Source: Burkholderiales bacterium (lineage in GTDB: Bacteria; Pseudomonadota; Gammaproteobacteria; Burkholderiales; Burkholderiaceae_F). Taken from it: a DNA stretch of 42,075 bases. The notes under the pieces were generated by a model, which did not search any database, had not been told where the DNA came from, and saw only the letters and a list, made by a program, of their open reading frames with translations. The stretch spans positions 219,115-261,189 of the forward strand of contig CP070661.1 in the NCBI GenBank assembly GCA_020355165.1, given 5' to 3'. Below, in pieces: positions 30,757 to 39,549 of the stretch. The position numbers were made by a program, and so were the translations under genes. Numbering within the stretch: position 1 is the first letter of the stretch; the number at the start of each line of letters is the position of its first letter.

Positions 30757-30978
30757 TCAGCCGGCCGCCTTCCTCTCCGCCTTCTTGCGCTCGGCCCAGG
30801 CCTTCTTCAGCGCCGCCGAGATCTTCCGCTTCTGCGCCTCCGAACGAGGCTTGCGATTGCCGCGGCCCGGCGACCCGGCAGGCGAGCCTCCGAGGGCGGC
30901 AAGCGCCTTCTTCAGCGCGTCGATTTCGGCCTGCTTCCTGGCAATCTCCGCCTTGATCGCAGCAACGGCTTTGCTCAT
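30757..30978 (-). CDS. Small basic protein, possible nucleic-acid binder
   Basis: The protein has 73 residues. The first 30 form a coiled coil (IKAEIARKQAEIDALKKAL). A Gly/Ser/Pro linker follows, and then a very basic tail, RSEAQKRKISAALKKAWAER with more lysines after it. The tail resembles the NUMOD3 DNA-binding motif (SEETRRKISEALKG) and histone-like tails, so DNA or RNA binding is plausible. I chose the ATG at 30976-30978, which has an AGGAAGAG site before it; the longer frame adds ten residues. Upstream is an A/T-rich stretch with a tandem ATGGTAA repeat. It is convergent with serA and lies downstream of the TrpB2 gene. Confidence 0.7.
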   Translation of the reverse strand: MSKAVAAIKAEIARKQAEIDALKKALAALGGSPAGSPGRGNRKPRSEAQKRKISAALKKAWAERKKAERKAAG

Positions 30979-31024
30979 GAGATCTCTTCCTGCAAGTGAC
31001 CGAGGCATTTCGGCAGGTCGAAAA

Positions 31025-31042
31025 TTACCATTTACTTACCAT
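31025..31042 (-). repeat. Tandem ATGGTAA direct repeat upstream of the small basic protein gene
   Basis: On the minus strand ATGGTAA occurs twice (31042-31036 and 31031-31025), 11 bp apart, or about one helical turn. The repeat sits 47-64 nt upstream of the start codon in the only A/T-rich stretch nearby, a likely operator or promoter position. Confidence 0.45.
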
Positions 31043-31097
31043 CGGCGCAGCCAAATACACCGCGCGTCATAAGAAAAAGTACTGACTTGTTGCCTTC

Positions 31098-32468
31098 CTA
31101 CATCGCCTCGGCGACGCTCGGCAGCCCCGCCAAAGCCATCGCCAGTTCGGCCTGGTCGTAGTCCTGGTCGGTCAGTTTGCCGGCGAAGTAATCCATGTAG
31201 GCCTGCATGTCGAAGTGGCCGTGGCCGCAGAGGTTGAACAGGATCGCCCGGCTGGTCCCCTCCTCGCGGCAGCGCAGCGCCTCGTCGATGGCGCCCTTGA
31301 CCGCGTGGTTGGCCTCCGGCGCCGGCACGATGCCTTCGTGACGGGCGAACAGCACGCCCGCCTCGAAGCACTCTGTCTGCTGGTAGGCGCGGGCGTCGAT
31401 CAGCCCGAGTTCCTTGATGTGCGACACCAGCGGTGCCATGCCGTGATACCTCAGCCCGCCGGCGTGGAAGCCGGGCGGCATGAAGGTCGAACCCAGCGTG
31501 TGCATCTTGGCCAGCGGCGTCATGTGCCCGGTGTCGCCGAAGTCGTAGGCATAGCGACCGCGGGTCAGGCTCGGACAGGCGGCCGGCTCGACCGCGACGA
31601 TGCGCACGCCGCGGCCGCCGCGCAGCTGGCTGCCGAGGAAAGGAAAGACGATGCCGGCGAAGTTGGAACCACCGCCGGTGCAGCCGACGATCACGTCCGG
31701 ATAGTCGTCGGCCATCTCCAGCTGGGCCATCGCCTCCAGCCCGATCACCGTCTGGTGCAGCAGCACGTGGTTGAGCACCGAGCCAAGCGCGTACTTGGTG
31801 TCGTCGCTGCTGGCGGCGACCTCGACCGCTTCGGAGATGGCGATGCCGAGGCTGCCGTTGCTCTCCGGCGACTTGGCCAGCACGCTGCGGCCGAAGTTCG
31901 TCTCCGTCGACGGACTGGCCACGCAGCGGGCGCCGTAGGTTTCCATCAGTGCGCGCCGGTACGGTTTCTGGTTGTACGACACGCGCACCATGAAGATCTG
32001 CACGTCGATGCCGAACAGCGCACCGGCGAAGGCGAGCGACGAGCCCCACTGGCCGGCGCCGGTCTCGGTGGTCAGCCGTTTCACTCCCGCCTCGCGGTTG
32101 TAAAACGCCTGCGCCACGGCGGTATTCGGCTTGTGGCTGCCGGCCGGGCTGACACCCTCGTACTTGTAGTAAATGCGCGCCGGCGTCTGCAGCGCCTTCT
32201 CCAGCCTGCGTGCGCGGTACAGCGGCGTCACACGCCACTGACGGTAGACCTCGCGCACCGGCTCGGGAATCTCGATCTCGCGCTCGCTGGCGACCTCCTG
32301 CGCGATCAGCGCCATCGGAAACAGCGGCGCCAGGTCATCGGGTCCGACCGGCTTCAGCGTGCCCGGGTGCAGCACCGGCGGCGGCGGTTTCGGCAGGTCG
32401 GCCATCAGGTTGTACCAGTGCTTCGGGATGCGTGTCTCGTCGAGCAGGTATTTCACGCTGTCGCTCAT
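31098..32468 (-). CDS. trpB: TrpB2-type tryptophan synthase beta chain-like protein
   Basis: The protein has 456 residues, longer than standard TrpB (about 400), as is usual for the TrpB2 subgroup. It is a PLP enzyme that joins indole and serine to make tryptophan. Visible features are the N-terminal extension ([19 protein letters not shown]), the PLP lysine in [19 protein letters not shown], the [12 protein letters not shown] segment, the phosphate-binding [10 protein letters not shown], and the C-terminal [14 protein letters not shown]. TrpB2 enzymes usually act without TrpA, perhaps as indole-salvage enzymes. No trpA is adjacent here, in keeping with that. It is divergent from the RIC/YtfE gene. 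Confidence 0.92.
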   Translation of the reverse strand: MSDSVKYLLDETRIPKHWYNLMADLPKPPPPVLHPGTLKPVGPDDLAPLFPMALIAQEVASEREIEIPEPVREVYRQWRVTPLYRARRLEKALQTPARIYYKYEGVSPAGSHKPNTAVAQAFYNREAGVKRLTTETGAGQWGSSLAFAGALFGIDVQIFMVRVSYNQKPYRRALMETYGARCVASPSTETNFGRSVLAKSPESNGSLGIAISEAVEVAASSDDTKYALGSVLNHVLLHQTVIGLEAMAQLEMADDYPDVIVGCTGGGSNFAGIVFPFLGSQLRGGRGVRIVAVEPAACPSLTRGRYAYDFGDTGHMTPLAKMHTLGSTFMPPGFHAGGLRYHGMAPLVSHIKELGLIDARAYQQTECFEAGVLFARHEGIVPAPEANHAVKGAIDEALRCREEGTSRAILFNLCGHGHFDMQAYMDYFAGKLTDQDYDQAELAMALAGLPSVAEAM

Positions 32469-32553
32469 GTCGTTCTCCGTCGTGCTTGGCGGTCGGCCCC
32501 GGCCTGGCTGCGCTGACTATAGCGATACGAACTGGCGGCCGACGGCCGCCGAA

Positions 32554-32567
32554 ATGATCTGCATCAA
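32554..32567 (+). promoter_or_regulatory. FNR/Dnr-type binding site between trpB2 and ric/ytfE
   Basis: ATGATCTGCATCAA differs from the FNR/Dnr consensus TTGAT-N4-ATCAA at one base. It lies in the 227-nt divergent gap, 129 nt before the RIC GTG and 86 nt before the trpB2 ATG. Sites of this type commonly drive RIC/YtfE genes in response to NO or low oxygen, so control of RIC is the likely role. Confidence 0.6.
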
Positions 32568-32695
32568 GCCCGCCGACCGGGCGGGCCTTTCCCCTGCGAA
32601 CAGCGCGGTGACGCCCTTGATTCAGGTTAGAGACAGCCGCGGCCGCGCAGCCGCAGACTGCGCGCACCACGACAACCGAACGCGCAGGAGGGCAC

Positions 32696-33361
32696 GTGAA
32701 CATCACCGGCCAGGTCCCAACCGTCGAGCGACCGCTCGGCGACATCGCCCGTGAACTGCCGGGCGCTGCCGCCGTCTTCCGTCGCCACGGCCTCGACTAC
32801 TGCTGCGGCGGCAGCCAGACGCTGGCCGAGGCCGCCGGCGCCGATGCCGACGCCGTCGTGCGCGAGCTGGCGGCTCTTGCGCCGGCGCCGGCCGAGGCGC
32901 CCGAGGAGCCGCTACCGCTGATCGACCACATCCTCAGCCGCTACCACGAGGTGCACCGCCGCGAGCTTCCCGAACTGATCACGCTGGCGCACCGGGTCGA
33001 GGAACGGCACGCCGGCCATCCGCAGCTGCCGCGCGGACTGGCCCGCCTGCTCGAGCACATCTCGGAGGCGATCGAGGAGCACATGCAGAAGGAAGAGCAA
33101 ATCCTGTTCCCGATGATGCGCGCCGGCGGCACGCCGATGATCATGGGCCCGATCGAGGTGATGGAGCACGAGCACGTCGAGCACGGCGAACGGCTGCGCC
33201 AGCTCGAGCAGATCACCGGCAACCACACGCCGCCGGCCGATGCCTGCACCAGCTGGCAGGCGCTGTACGCCGGCACGCGCAAGCTGGTCGACGATGTGAT
33301 GCAGCACATCCACCTGGAGAACAACGTGCTGTTCCCGCAGTTCGGGGCGCAGTCCTGCTGA
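32696..33361 (+). CDS. ytfE: Iron-sulfur cluster repair di-iron protein (RIC/YtfE/ScdA)
   Basis: The protein has 221 residues, the normal size. RIC proteins repair iron-sulfur clusters damaged by NO or oxidants and may release NO from dinitrosyl iron. The N-terminal ScdA_N domain (1-65) carries the FRRHGLDYCCGGSQTL motif with the paired cysteines. The hemerythrin domain (about 75-215) has ligands in DHILSRYHEVHRRELPEL, EEHMQKEEQILFPMM, VMEHEHVEHGE and MQHIHLENNVLFPQF. Translation starts with GTG at 32696-32698 after a strong AGGAGGG site. An FNR/Dnr-type site lies upstream, fitting induction by NO or low oxygen. The window holds a second hemerythrin-domain gene at 165-1109. Confidence 0.95.
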   Translation: MNITGQVPTVERPLGDIARELPGAAAVFRRHGLDYCCGGSQTLAEAAGADADAVVRELAALAPAPAEAPEEPLPLIDHILSRYHEVHRRELPELITLAHRVEERHAGHPQLPRGLARLLEHISEAIEEHMQKEEQILFPMMRAGGTPMIMGPIEVMEHEHVEHGERLRQLEQITGNHTPPADACTSWQALYAGTRKLVDDVMQHIHLENNVLFPQFGAQSC

Positions 33362-33469
33362 ATCGCGGCAGCTGACGCGGGCCGGGACCCGCAGCCGGCT
33401 GCCGCCGCCGAAGACGCCCGGGCGGTCCCGCGATGCCGCGCCGGCTTGCCGCTGCGGCGCCGGTGCCGG

Positions 33470-35320
33470 CTACGCCGTCGGCAGTGGCCGCTCGGCGCGT
33501 CCCCTCCACTGCGAGAGCAGGACCAGGGCCAGCGCGACGCCGCCGACGATGTCGGTGATCCAGCCCGGCTTGATCAGGCAGATCGCCGCGACCAGCAGTG
33601 CCGCACGCTGCCAGGCATTCGCCGGGCCGAGGAAGTAACGGTGCAGCGACCCGGCCAGGCAGGTGACGCCGATCAGCGCGGTCAGTGTCGCCAGGCTCAC
33701 CTGCGGCCAGGGACCGATCAGCAGCAGTGCCGGTGCGAAGGCGAACATGAACGGCACGATGTAGCCGGTGGCGCCCAGCTTGACCGCTGCCCAGGCCGTG
33801 TCCCAGAGGCTCGAGCTGGAGATGCCGCAGGCGGCGTAGACCGCCAGCGCCACCGGCGGCGTGATCGCCGACAGGATGGCGAAGTAGAAGACGAACAGGT
33901 GCGCCGCCTGCAGGGCCACGCCTAGCTTGACCAGCGCCGGCACGAGCAGCGCCACCTGGATGATGTAGGCCGGCGTCGTCGGCAGGCCCATGCCGAGGAT
34001 GATGCCCGCGACCATCGTCAGCAGCAGCGCCGGGATCAGGCTGTCCTGCGCCACCGCCAGCACGAAGCTGGTAAAGGTGAGCCCCAGGCCGGTCTGCGCG
34101 ATCGCGCCGATCACGATCCCGGCACAGGCGCAGGCGGCGGCGATCGACAGCGCACCACGCGCGCCGGACTCGAGCGCATCGACCAGCCCCTTGAGGTTGA
34201 TCTCGCCGCGCGTGCTCTTGCGCAGCAGTGCCACCGGGACCACCGACACGATGCCGAACAGCGCCGAAAACGGGGCGCTGTAGCCGGACACCAGCAGGCC
34301 GATGATGATCGCCAGCGGCAGAAACAGGTGCCCGCGCTCCTTCAGCACCGGCAGCAGCCGTGGGCACTCCTCGCGCGGCAGGCCCTTCATTCCCGTGCGC
34401 AGCGCCTCGAAGTGCACGGCGACGAACACCGCGACGTAAAACAGCAGCGCCGGGATCAGCGCGTAGGCGGCCACCGTCAGGTACGGCACGCCGAGGAATT
34501 CGGCCATCACGAAAGCCGCCGCCCCCATGATCGGCGGCATGATCTGGCCGCCGGTCGAGGCCACCGCCTCGACGGCGCCGGCGAACGCCGGCCGGTAGCC
34601 CAGCCGCTTCATCATCGGGATGGTGAAGGTGCCGGTGGTCATCACGTTGGCCACCGCGCTGCCGGAGATGGTGCCGAACAGGCCGCTGGTGATCACCGCG
34701 ACCTTGGCCGGCCCGCCGACCGCGTGCCCGGTCAGGCTGAGCGCGAAGTCCATGAACATCTTGCCGGCACCCGATCGCTCGACGAAGGCGCCGAACAGGA
34801 TGAACAGGATCACGTAGGTTGCCGACACCGACAGCGGGATGCCGAAGATGCCCTCGGTGGTCAGGTAGTTGATCTCGATCACCGAGCCCGGCGCGACCTT
34901 GGCCACGAACAGCGCGTAGGCGACGAACAGCAGCGCGGTGATCGGCATCGCCAGGCCGATCACCCGCCGGGTCGCCTCCAGGACGATGGCGATGAAGACC
35001 GTGCCAAGCACGAAATCGGCGGTTCGCAGCTCGTCGACGAAGACGAAGCGCTCGTACAGGTACTTGTGGTTCAGCCACAGGTAGCCGATCGTGACCGTCG
35101 AGACAACGACCAGCAGCCAGTCGACCAGGCCCGGCGCCCTGCCTTCGCTGCGCGAGAAACCCGGATTGAGCAGGAAGATCAGCACCAGCGCGAACAGCAG
35201 GTGCGTGCCGCGGAAGAAGAAGGCCTCGGGCGGGCCGATGAACGCGATCGCCAGGTGATACAGCGACATCGCGACCGCGAGCAGCCGGATCGTGCCGTTG
35301 ATCGCGCTCTGGTAGGTCAT
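33470..35320 (-). CDS. TRAP transporter fused permease (DctQM type, TAXI family)
   Basis: The protein has 616 residues and about 16 membrane helices. The first four helices (about residues 8-150) correspond to the small DctQ-like subunit and the rest to the large DctM subunit, fused as is typical of TAXI-TRAP systems. DctM hallmarks include VASTGGQIMPPIMGAAAFVMAEF, LGMGLPTTPAYII and the FYFAILSAITPPVALAVYAA block. It takes up carboxylates with a sodium gradient using the periplasmic binding protein encoded just upstream (88 nt gap). The substrate is unknown. The location next to sugar-acid enzymes suggests a hydroxy- or keto-acid. Confidence 0.93.
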   Translation of the reverse strand: MTYQSAINGTIRLLAVAMSLYHLAIAFIGPPEAFFFRGTHLLFALVLIFLLNPGFSRSEGRAPGLVDWLLVVVSTVTIGYLWLNHKYLYERFVFVDELRTADFVLGTVFIAIVLEATRRVIGLAMPITALLFVAYALFVAKVAPGSVIEINYLTTEGIFGIPLSVSATYVILFILFGAFVERSGAGKMFMDFALSLTGHAVGGPAKVAVITSGLFGTISGSAVANVMTTGTFTIPMMKRLGYRPAFAGAVEAVASTGGQIMPPIMGAAAFVMAEFLGVPYLTVAAYALIPALLFYVAVFVAVHFEALRTGMKGLPREECPRLLPVLKERGHLFLPLAIIIGLLVSGYSAPFSALFGIVSVVPVALLRKSTRGEINLKGLVDALESGARGALSIAAACACAGIVIGAIAQTGLGLTFTSFVLAVAQDSLIPALLLTMVAGIILGMGLPTTPAYIIQVALLVPALVKLGVALQAAHLFVFYFAILSAITPPVALAVYAACGISSSSLWDTAWAAVKLGATGYIVPFMFAFAPALLLIGPWPQVSLATLTALIGVTCLAGSLHRYFLGPANAWQRAALLVAAICLIKPGWITDIVGGVALALVLLSQWRGRAERPLPTA

Positions 35321-35408
35321 GACGGACCCCGTGCGAAGGGCGGCAGGCGAGCCGCTGCCGCGCGGACTGCGGCGGCAGGCGCGCGCCTGCCGCCGGCACT
35401 GCCCACGA

Positions 35409-36356
35409 TCAGAGGACCTTCGCTTCCTTGTAGTACTTCAGCGCGCCCGGGTGATAGGGAACGCCGATGTCGGTGGACATGTCCTTGACGGTCAGCCCCT
35501 GCACTGCCTTGACGACCGCGCCGAGGTTGTCGACGTTCTCGGCCAGCGCCTTGGTGATCTTGTAGACGGTGTCCTGCGGCAGGTCGCAGCGGGCGATCAG
35601 GTGGGTCCAGGTGCCGATCGTCTGCACGTCCTTGTCCTGCTTCGGGTAGCTGCCGGCCTTGATGATGCGCTTGTCGTAGCCGCCGTTCAGCTTCTGCAGT
35701 TCCTTCAGCTTCTCGTCGGGCACCTCGAGGACGCGGATGTCGCGCGCGCTGGCCAGGTCCATCACCGACGAGGCCGGCACCGTGGTGATCAGCGTGAACA
35801 CCTGCGCCTGGTTGTCCTTCAGCTGCGACACCGAGTCGTTGTAGGAGCCATGGTTGACCTTCGACAGCGTGTCGTAGCTCTGGCCGTACACCTTCAGCAC
35901 CGCGCGCGTCATCTGCTCGCCGGTGTTGCCCTTCTGCTGCGTCGACAGCGCCTTGCCCTTGACGTCGGCCGGCGTCTTGATGCCGGAGTCGGCCAGCGCC
36001 ACCATGTGGAAGTACTGGAAGTACAGGGTCGCAACCTGGCACACGTTGGCGGTCTTCTCCTTGAACGGCTCGCGGCCGGCCACGCCGTCTACCGTCGACA
36101 CGCCGTTGCCGAAGCCGAGGTCGGCCTTGGCCCCCTGCACGCCGAGCACGTTCGAGATGCCGGCCCCCGGCAGCACCTGCATGCTGGTGCCGGGCACCGC
36201 CTTCTCGACGATGCTCTGGATCGCGCCGCCGAGCGGGTACCAGGACCCCCCCTGCGGACCGGTCATCATCCGCAGCTGCTGCGCCGCTGCGCCGCCCGCG
36301 CCGAGCACGCCTAGCGCGAACGCCGACGCCACCAGTGCCTTGCCGATCAGCTTCAT
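35409..36356 (-). CDS. TAXI-family TRAP transporter substrate-binding protein
   Basis: The protein has 315 residues. Residues 1-25 are a signal peptide (KALVASAFALGVLG, cut after GGAAAQ), so it acts in the periplasm. The mature start QLRMMTGPQGGSWYPLGGAIQSIV and the segments ADLGFGNGVSTVDGV and YFQYFHMVALADSGI are typical of TAXI solute receptors, which bind carboxylates such as glutamate or 2-oxoglutarate. It is the first gene of the pair with the fused permease. An AAGGAGGTAG ribosome binding site just before the ATG at 36354-36356 fixes the start and suggests strong expression, as expected for a binding protein. Confidence 0.94.
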   Translation of the reverse strand: MKLIGKALVASAFALGVLGAGGAAAQQLRMMTGPQGGSWYPLGGAIQSIVEKAVPGTSMQVLPGAGISNVLGVQGAKADLGFGNGVSTVDGVAGREPFKEKTANVCQVATLYFQYFHMVALADSGIKTPADVKGKALSTQQKGNTGEQMTRAVLKVYGQSYDTLSKVNHGSYNDSVSQLKDNQAQVFTLITTVPASSVMDLASARDIRVLEVPDEKLKELQKLNGGYDKRIIKAGSYPKQDKDVQTIGTWTHLIARCDLPQDTVYKITKALAENVDNLGAVVKAVQGLTVKDMSTDIGVPYHPGALKYYKEAKVL

Positions 36357-36645
36357 CTTGCTACCTCCTTGAGTTGTTTGCCGAAAGCCTGCGCTGCGCG
36401 CTGCGGTCCGCGACGGGTTCCGGCTGACGCTGCCGCATGCGCGGACGGCGCCCGCTGCCATGCGCCGCGTGCCGATCCCCCAATAGACCACCGAAAGGCC
36501 GCGGGCATGGTAGCGCCGGGGCTGCCCTGCGGCAACACGAGTCATGAGCCGCCCACCGCTGGCGTCGCCACGCGGTTTGCCGCGGCGCAAGGCGGCGGCT
36601 ATCGTGCGACATCGCGAAGTTTGCCGACCGCTGCCGGAGCCATCG

Positions 36646-37416
36646 ATGCCCGTTCCCGCCAATCCGTTCAAGCGCGCGCTGCGCGCCGGGCAGCCGCAGA
36701 TCGGCCTGTGGTCGAGCCTGGCCAGCCACATTTCGGTCGAGGTCGTCGCCGGGGCCGGCTTCGACTGGCTGCTGCTCGACATGGAGCACGCGCCGAACGA
36801 GCTGCCGATGGTGCACTCGCAGCTGCAGGCTTCCAATGGGGGCACGGCGCACCCGATCGTCCGCCCGCCGTGGAACGAGATGGTGGTGATCAAGCGGCTG
36901 CTCGACGTCGGCGTGCAGTCGCTGCTCATCCCGTACGTGCAGACCGCAGAGGAGGCGCGCAGCGCCGTGGCCTACACGCGCTACCCGCCGCACGGCCTGC
37001 GCGGCTTCGCCACCGGCCCGCGCGCCAACAACTACGGCCGCATCACCGACTACGTGCAGACCTATGCCGACGAACTGTGCGTGCTGGTGCAGGTCGAGAC
37101 GCGCCAGGGGCTGGACAACCTCGAGGCGATCGCCGCCGTCGACGGCGTCGACGGCGTCTTCATCGGCCCGGCCGACCTCGCGGCGGCGCTCGGCCACCCG
37201 GGCGAGCTGAAGCACCCGCAGGTGCAGGCCGCGATCGACGATGCGATCCGCCGGCTGGTCGCCGTCGGCAGACCGGCCGGGATACTGACCGGCGACGAGC
37301 AGCTGGCCCGCCGCTACCTCGAGCTCGGCTGCCTGTTCACCGCCGTCGGCTCCGACCTCGCGCTGCTGGCGCGCGGCGCCGATGCGCTGGCGGCGCGCTT
37401 CAAGGCTTCACATTAG
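36646..37416 (+). CDS. HpcH/HpaI family aldolase
   Basis: The protein has 256 residues, the usual length. Class II metal-dependent pyruvate aldolases of this family split 2-keto-3-deoxy or 4-hydroxy-2-keto acids into pyruvate and an aldehyde. Motifs are [16 protein letters not shown] (metal-binding area), PIVRPPWNE, the [14 protein letters not shown] loop, [30 protein letters not shown] (the ligand Glu), and [16 protein letters not shown] (the ligand Asp). The substrate may be 2-keto-3-deoxy sugar acids or 4-hydroxy-2-oxoheptanedioate. Nearby dehydratase genes favour the former. A GGAG site precedes the ATG at 36646. It is divergent from the TRAP receptor gene and convergent with the Ldh-family gene. 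Confidence 0.9.
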   Translation: MPVPANPFKRALRAGQPQIGLWSSLASHISVEVVAGAGFDWLLLDMEHAPNELPMVHSQLQASNGGTAHPIVRPPWNEMVVIKRLLDVGVQSLLIPYVQTAEEARSAVAYTRYPPHGLRGFATGPRANNYGRITDYVQTYADELCVLVQVETRQGLDNLEAIAAVDGVDGVFIGPADLAAALGHPGELKHPQVQAAIDDAIRRLVAVGRPAGILTGDEQLARRYLELGCLFTAVGSDLALLARGADALAARFKASH

Positions 37417-37424
37417 ATTTCACG

Positions 37425-37495
37425 GCCCCCGCTCACTACGCTCGCGCCGCCCGCGGGGGCACGCCGCTGTCTTGGGGCGGCCCGGCGACAGCGGC
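37425..37495. repeat. Double palindrome overlapping the end of the Ldh-family gene
   Basis: Two perfect inverted repeats lie side by side: GCCCCCGC / GCGGGGGC (37425-37432 and 37453-37460) and GCCGCTGTC / GACAGCGGC (37463-37471 and 37487-37495). The first could close the HpaI aldolase transcript, though no T-run follows. The stop codon of the convergent Ldh-family gene (37436-37438) lies in the first loop, so the second palindrome and part of the first are translated. The layout resembles intergenic REP-like repeats of Burkholderiales. Confidence 0.6.
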
Positions 37496-38584
37496 TAGCG
37501 GCCGCGGCGCCGCGATCCGCAGCAGTTCGGCAGACGACAGCCCGAGCTGCTCGCCGGCGTCGACGATCTGCTGCCAGGTGGTGGAATCGATCGGGATCGC
37601 CGCTGCGCGTGCCGCGCGCCACTCGCGCTCGGGATCGCCAGCCAGCCGCACGTGATCCACACCCGCCATCGGCGGCGAGGCCCGCACCCAGTCGGCGAAT
37701 GCCATCGCCTCCTGCGCCAGCCGGTCGGCGGTGCCGAGCCGGCGCGGATCGACGATGAACGTCAGCATGTTGTTGATGATCGCGCTATGCGACGGCCGGT
37801 CGTGCAGCGTCAGGCCGCCGGCGAGCGCACCGCCGAGGATCTCGCAGGCCACCGCCATGCCGTAGCCCTTGTGCTCGCCGAAGGCCAGGATGGCGCCGCC
37901 CGGATCGGCAAACAGCGCGGCCGGATCGCAGGTCGGCTCGCCGCGCGCGTCGAGCAGTGTGTCGGGCTTGACCTGCTCGCCCTTGTTGAACGCCACCCGC
38001 ACCTTGCCCATCGCGATCCGGCTGGTGGCGAAGTCGAGCAGGAACGGCTCGCCATTCGGCATCGGGATGCCGACGCAGAACGGGTTGGTGACGAAACGCG
38101 CGTCGCGGCCGCCGAAGGGCGCCACCACCGGCCTGCTGATCACGTTGACGAAGTGAATCGACACCAGGCCGGCCGCCGCGCACTGCTCGGCCCAGTGGCC
38201 GATGCGGCCGACGTGGTGGCTGTTCGCCAGGCCGACCACCGCCACGCCGTGCGCGGTGGCGCGCTCGATGCCCAGATCCATCGCCTCGAAGGCCATCACC
38301 TGGCCGTAGCCGCAATTGCCGTCGAGCATCAGCAGCGCCCCGGCGTCGGTGACGACGCGCAGCTGCTGATTCACGCGCAGGCCGCCCTCGGCGAGCGCCT
38401 CGACGTAGCGCGGCACCATGCCGACCCCGTGCGAGTCGTGCCCGGTGAGGTTGGCCTCGACCAGCTGCTCGGCCACCAGGGCCGCCTCGCGCTCGCCCGA
38501 GCCGCCGCACTCGATGATCGCCCGCACCGCTGCCCGCAGCGCCGCCGGGGCGACGAGCACACCGGAGCTCGTGGTTTCGATCAC
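37436..38584 (-). CDS. Ldh-family (malate/L-lactate/L-sulfolactate type) dehydrogenase
   Basis: The protein has 382 residues. This NAD(P)-dependent family is unrelated to ordinary lactate dehydrogenase and includes malate, ureidoglycolate, sulfolactate and 2,3-diketogulonate reductases. Family motifs are VEANLTGHDSHGVGMVPRYVE, VVGLANSHHVGRIGHWAEQ, FGGRDARFVTNPFCVGIP and LAFGEHKGYGMAVACEILGG. The catalytic histidine lies in the HDSHG region. It starts with GTG at 38582-38584 behind GGGAGG. The last 19 residues (PRPLAAVAGPPQDSGVPPRA and a few more) run through the palindromic repeat and have no family match, so the C-terminus has probably been extended or replaced by the repeat. Confidence 0.9.
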   Translation of the reverse strand: MIETTSSGVLVAPAALRAAVRAIIECGGSGEREAALVAEQLVEANLTGHDSHGVGMVPRYVEALAEGGLRVNQQLRVVTDAGALLMLDGNCGYGQVMAFEAMDLGIERATAHGVAVVGLANSHHVGRIGHWAEQCAAAGLVSIHFVNVISRPVVAPFGGRDARFVTNPFCVGIPMPNGEPFLLDFATSRIAMGKVRVAFNKGEQVKPDTLLDARGEPTCDPAALFADPGGAILAFGEHKGYGMAVACEILGGALAGGLTLHDRPSHSAIINNMLTFIVDPRRLGTADRLAQEAMAFADWVRASPPMAGVDHVRLAGDPEREWRAARAAAIPIDSTTWQQIVDAGEQLGLSSAELLRIAAPRPLAAVAGPPQDSGVPPRAARA

Positions 38585-38606
38585 TTCCGCCTCCCGAAGA
38601 CGCGTC

Positions 38607-39545
38607 TCACGGCACCGGCGTCACCAGCCGGCCGCTGTCGAACCAGCTGCGCAGGTTGGCCAGCACGCAGTCGGCCATCGCCTGCCGCGTCTCGTGGGTC
38701 GCGCTGGCGATGTGCGGCAGCAGGACGACGTTGTCCAGCGCAAAGAGGACCGGCGGCACGTTCGGTTCGTCCTCGAAGACGTCGAGCGCCGCGCCGGCGA
38801 TGCGGCCGGCCTGCAGCGCCTCGACCAGCGCCGCCTCGTCGACCACGCTGCCGCGCGAGATGTTGACGAGGTAGCCGCCTGCTCCGAGCGCCTCGATCAC
38901 CTCGCGCGAGACCAGGTGGCGGGTGGCGGCGCCGCCGGCGCAGGCGACGACGAGGAAGTCCGCCCACGAGGCCAGCGCCGTCACCGACGCTTCGTACTCG
39001 TACGGACTGTTCTCGACCAGCCGCCGGCTGTGATAACGCACCGGCATGTCGAAGCCGCCCGCCCGCCTGGCGATGGCGGCGCCGATGCGGCCCAGCCCGA
39101 CGATGCCGAGCTTCTTGCCCCAGACGCGCGTGGCCAGCGGGAACTGGCCCTTGGGCCAGTCGCCGCGGCGAACGAAGCGATCGGCGGCCGACAGCCGGCG
39201 TGCCACGTCGATCACCAGCCCGAGGGCAAGATCGGCGACGCAGTCGGTCAGGACGTCCGGCGTGTTCGATACCGCGACGCCTCGTTCGCGTGCCGCCTCC
39301 AGGTCGATGGTGTCGATCCCGACGCCGAAATTGGCGATCACGGCGAGCCTGGGCATCGCCTCCATCAGCGCGCGGTCGGCACCGAAGCGGGCCGAGGTCG
39401 CCAGGCCGGTGAACTCGCCGCCGTGCGCCCGAAGAAAGGCCTTCGGGTCGGCCTCCTGCCATAGCGGATGCACATCGAAGTGCTCGGCGAGTGCGCGCTC
39501 GAGGCTGGCCATCAACCGGCCGTGCTGCAGTACGCGTGGCTTCAT
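38607..39545 (-). CDS. D-isomer-specific 2-hydroxyacid dehydrogenase (glyoxylate/hydroxypyruvate reductase-like)
   Basis: The protein has 312 residues. It reduces 2-keto acids to D-2-hydroxy acids, or the reverse. The nucleotide-binding GLGRIG lies at 150-155. The loop that follows (YHSRRLVENS, 171-180) has the Ser-Arg-Arg pattern associated with NADPH preference. Catalytic residues are R231 (NISRGSVVDE), E260 (DVFEDEPNVP) and H278 (LPHIASATHET). It starts with ATG at 39543-39545, with a GGGGG ribosome binding site supplied by an inverted repeat. It lies 22 nt upstream of the Ldh-family gene and 75 nt downstream of the IlvD/Edd gene on the same strand, so the three may be one transcript. Confidence 0.92.
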   Translation of the reverse strand: MKPRVLQHGRLMASLERALAEHFDVHPLWQEADPKAFLRAHGGEFTGLATSARFGADRALMEAMPRLAVIANFGVGIDTIDLEAARERGVAVSNTPDVLTDCVADLALGLVIDVARRLSAADRFVRRGDWPKGQFPLATRVWGKKLGIVGLGRIGAAIARRAGGFDMPVRYHSRRLVENSPYEYEASVTALASWADFLVVACAGGAATRHLVSREVIEALGAGGYLVNISRGSVVDEAALVEALQAGRIAGAALDVFEDEPNVPPVLFALDNVVLLPHIASATHETRQAMADCVLANLRSWFDSGRLVTPVP

Positions 39546-39549
39546 CTTG

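Noticed and set aside
32617..32630. Second FNR/Dnr-like site (TTGATTCAGGTTAG) before the RIC gene
   Set aside because: Only the left half-site matches; the right half (GTTAG) does not fit ATCAA.
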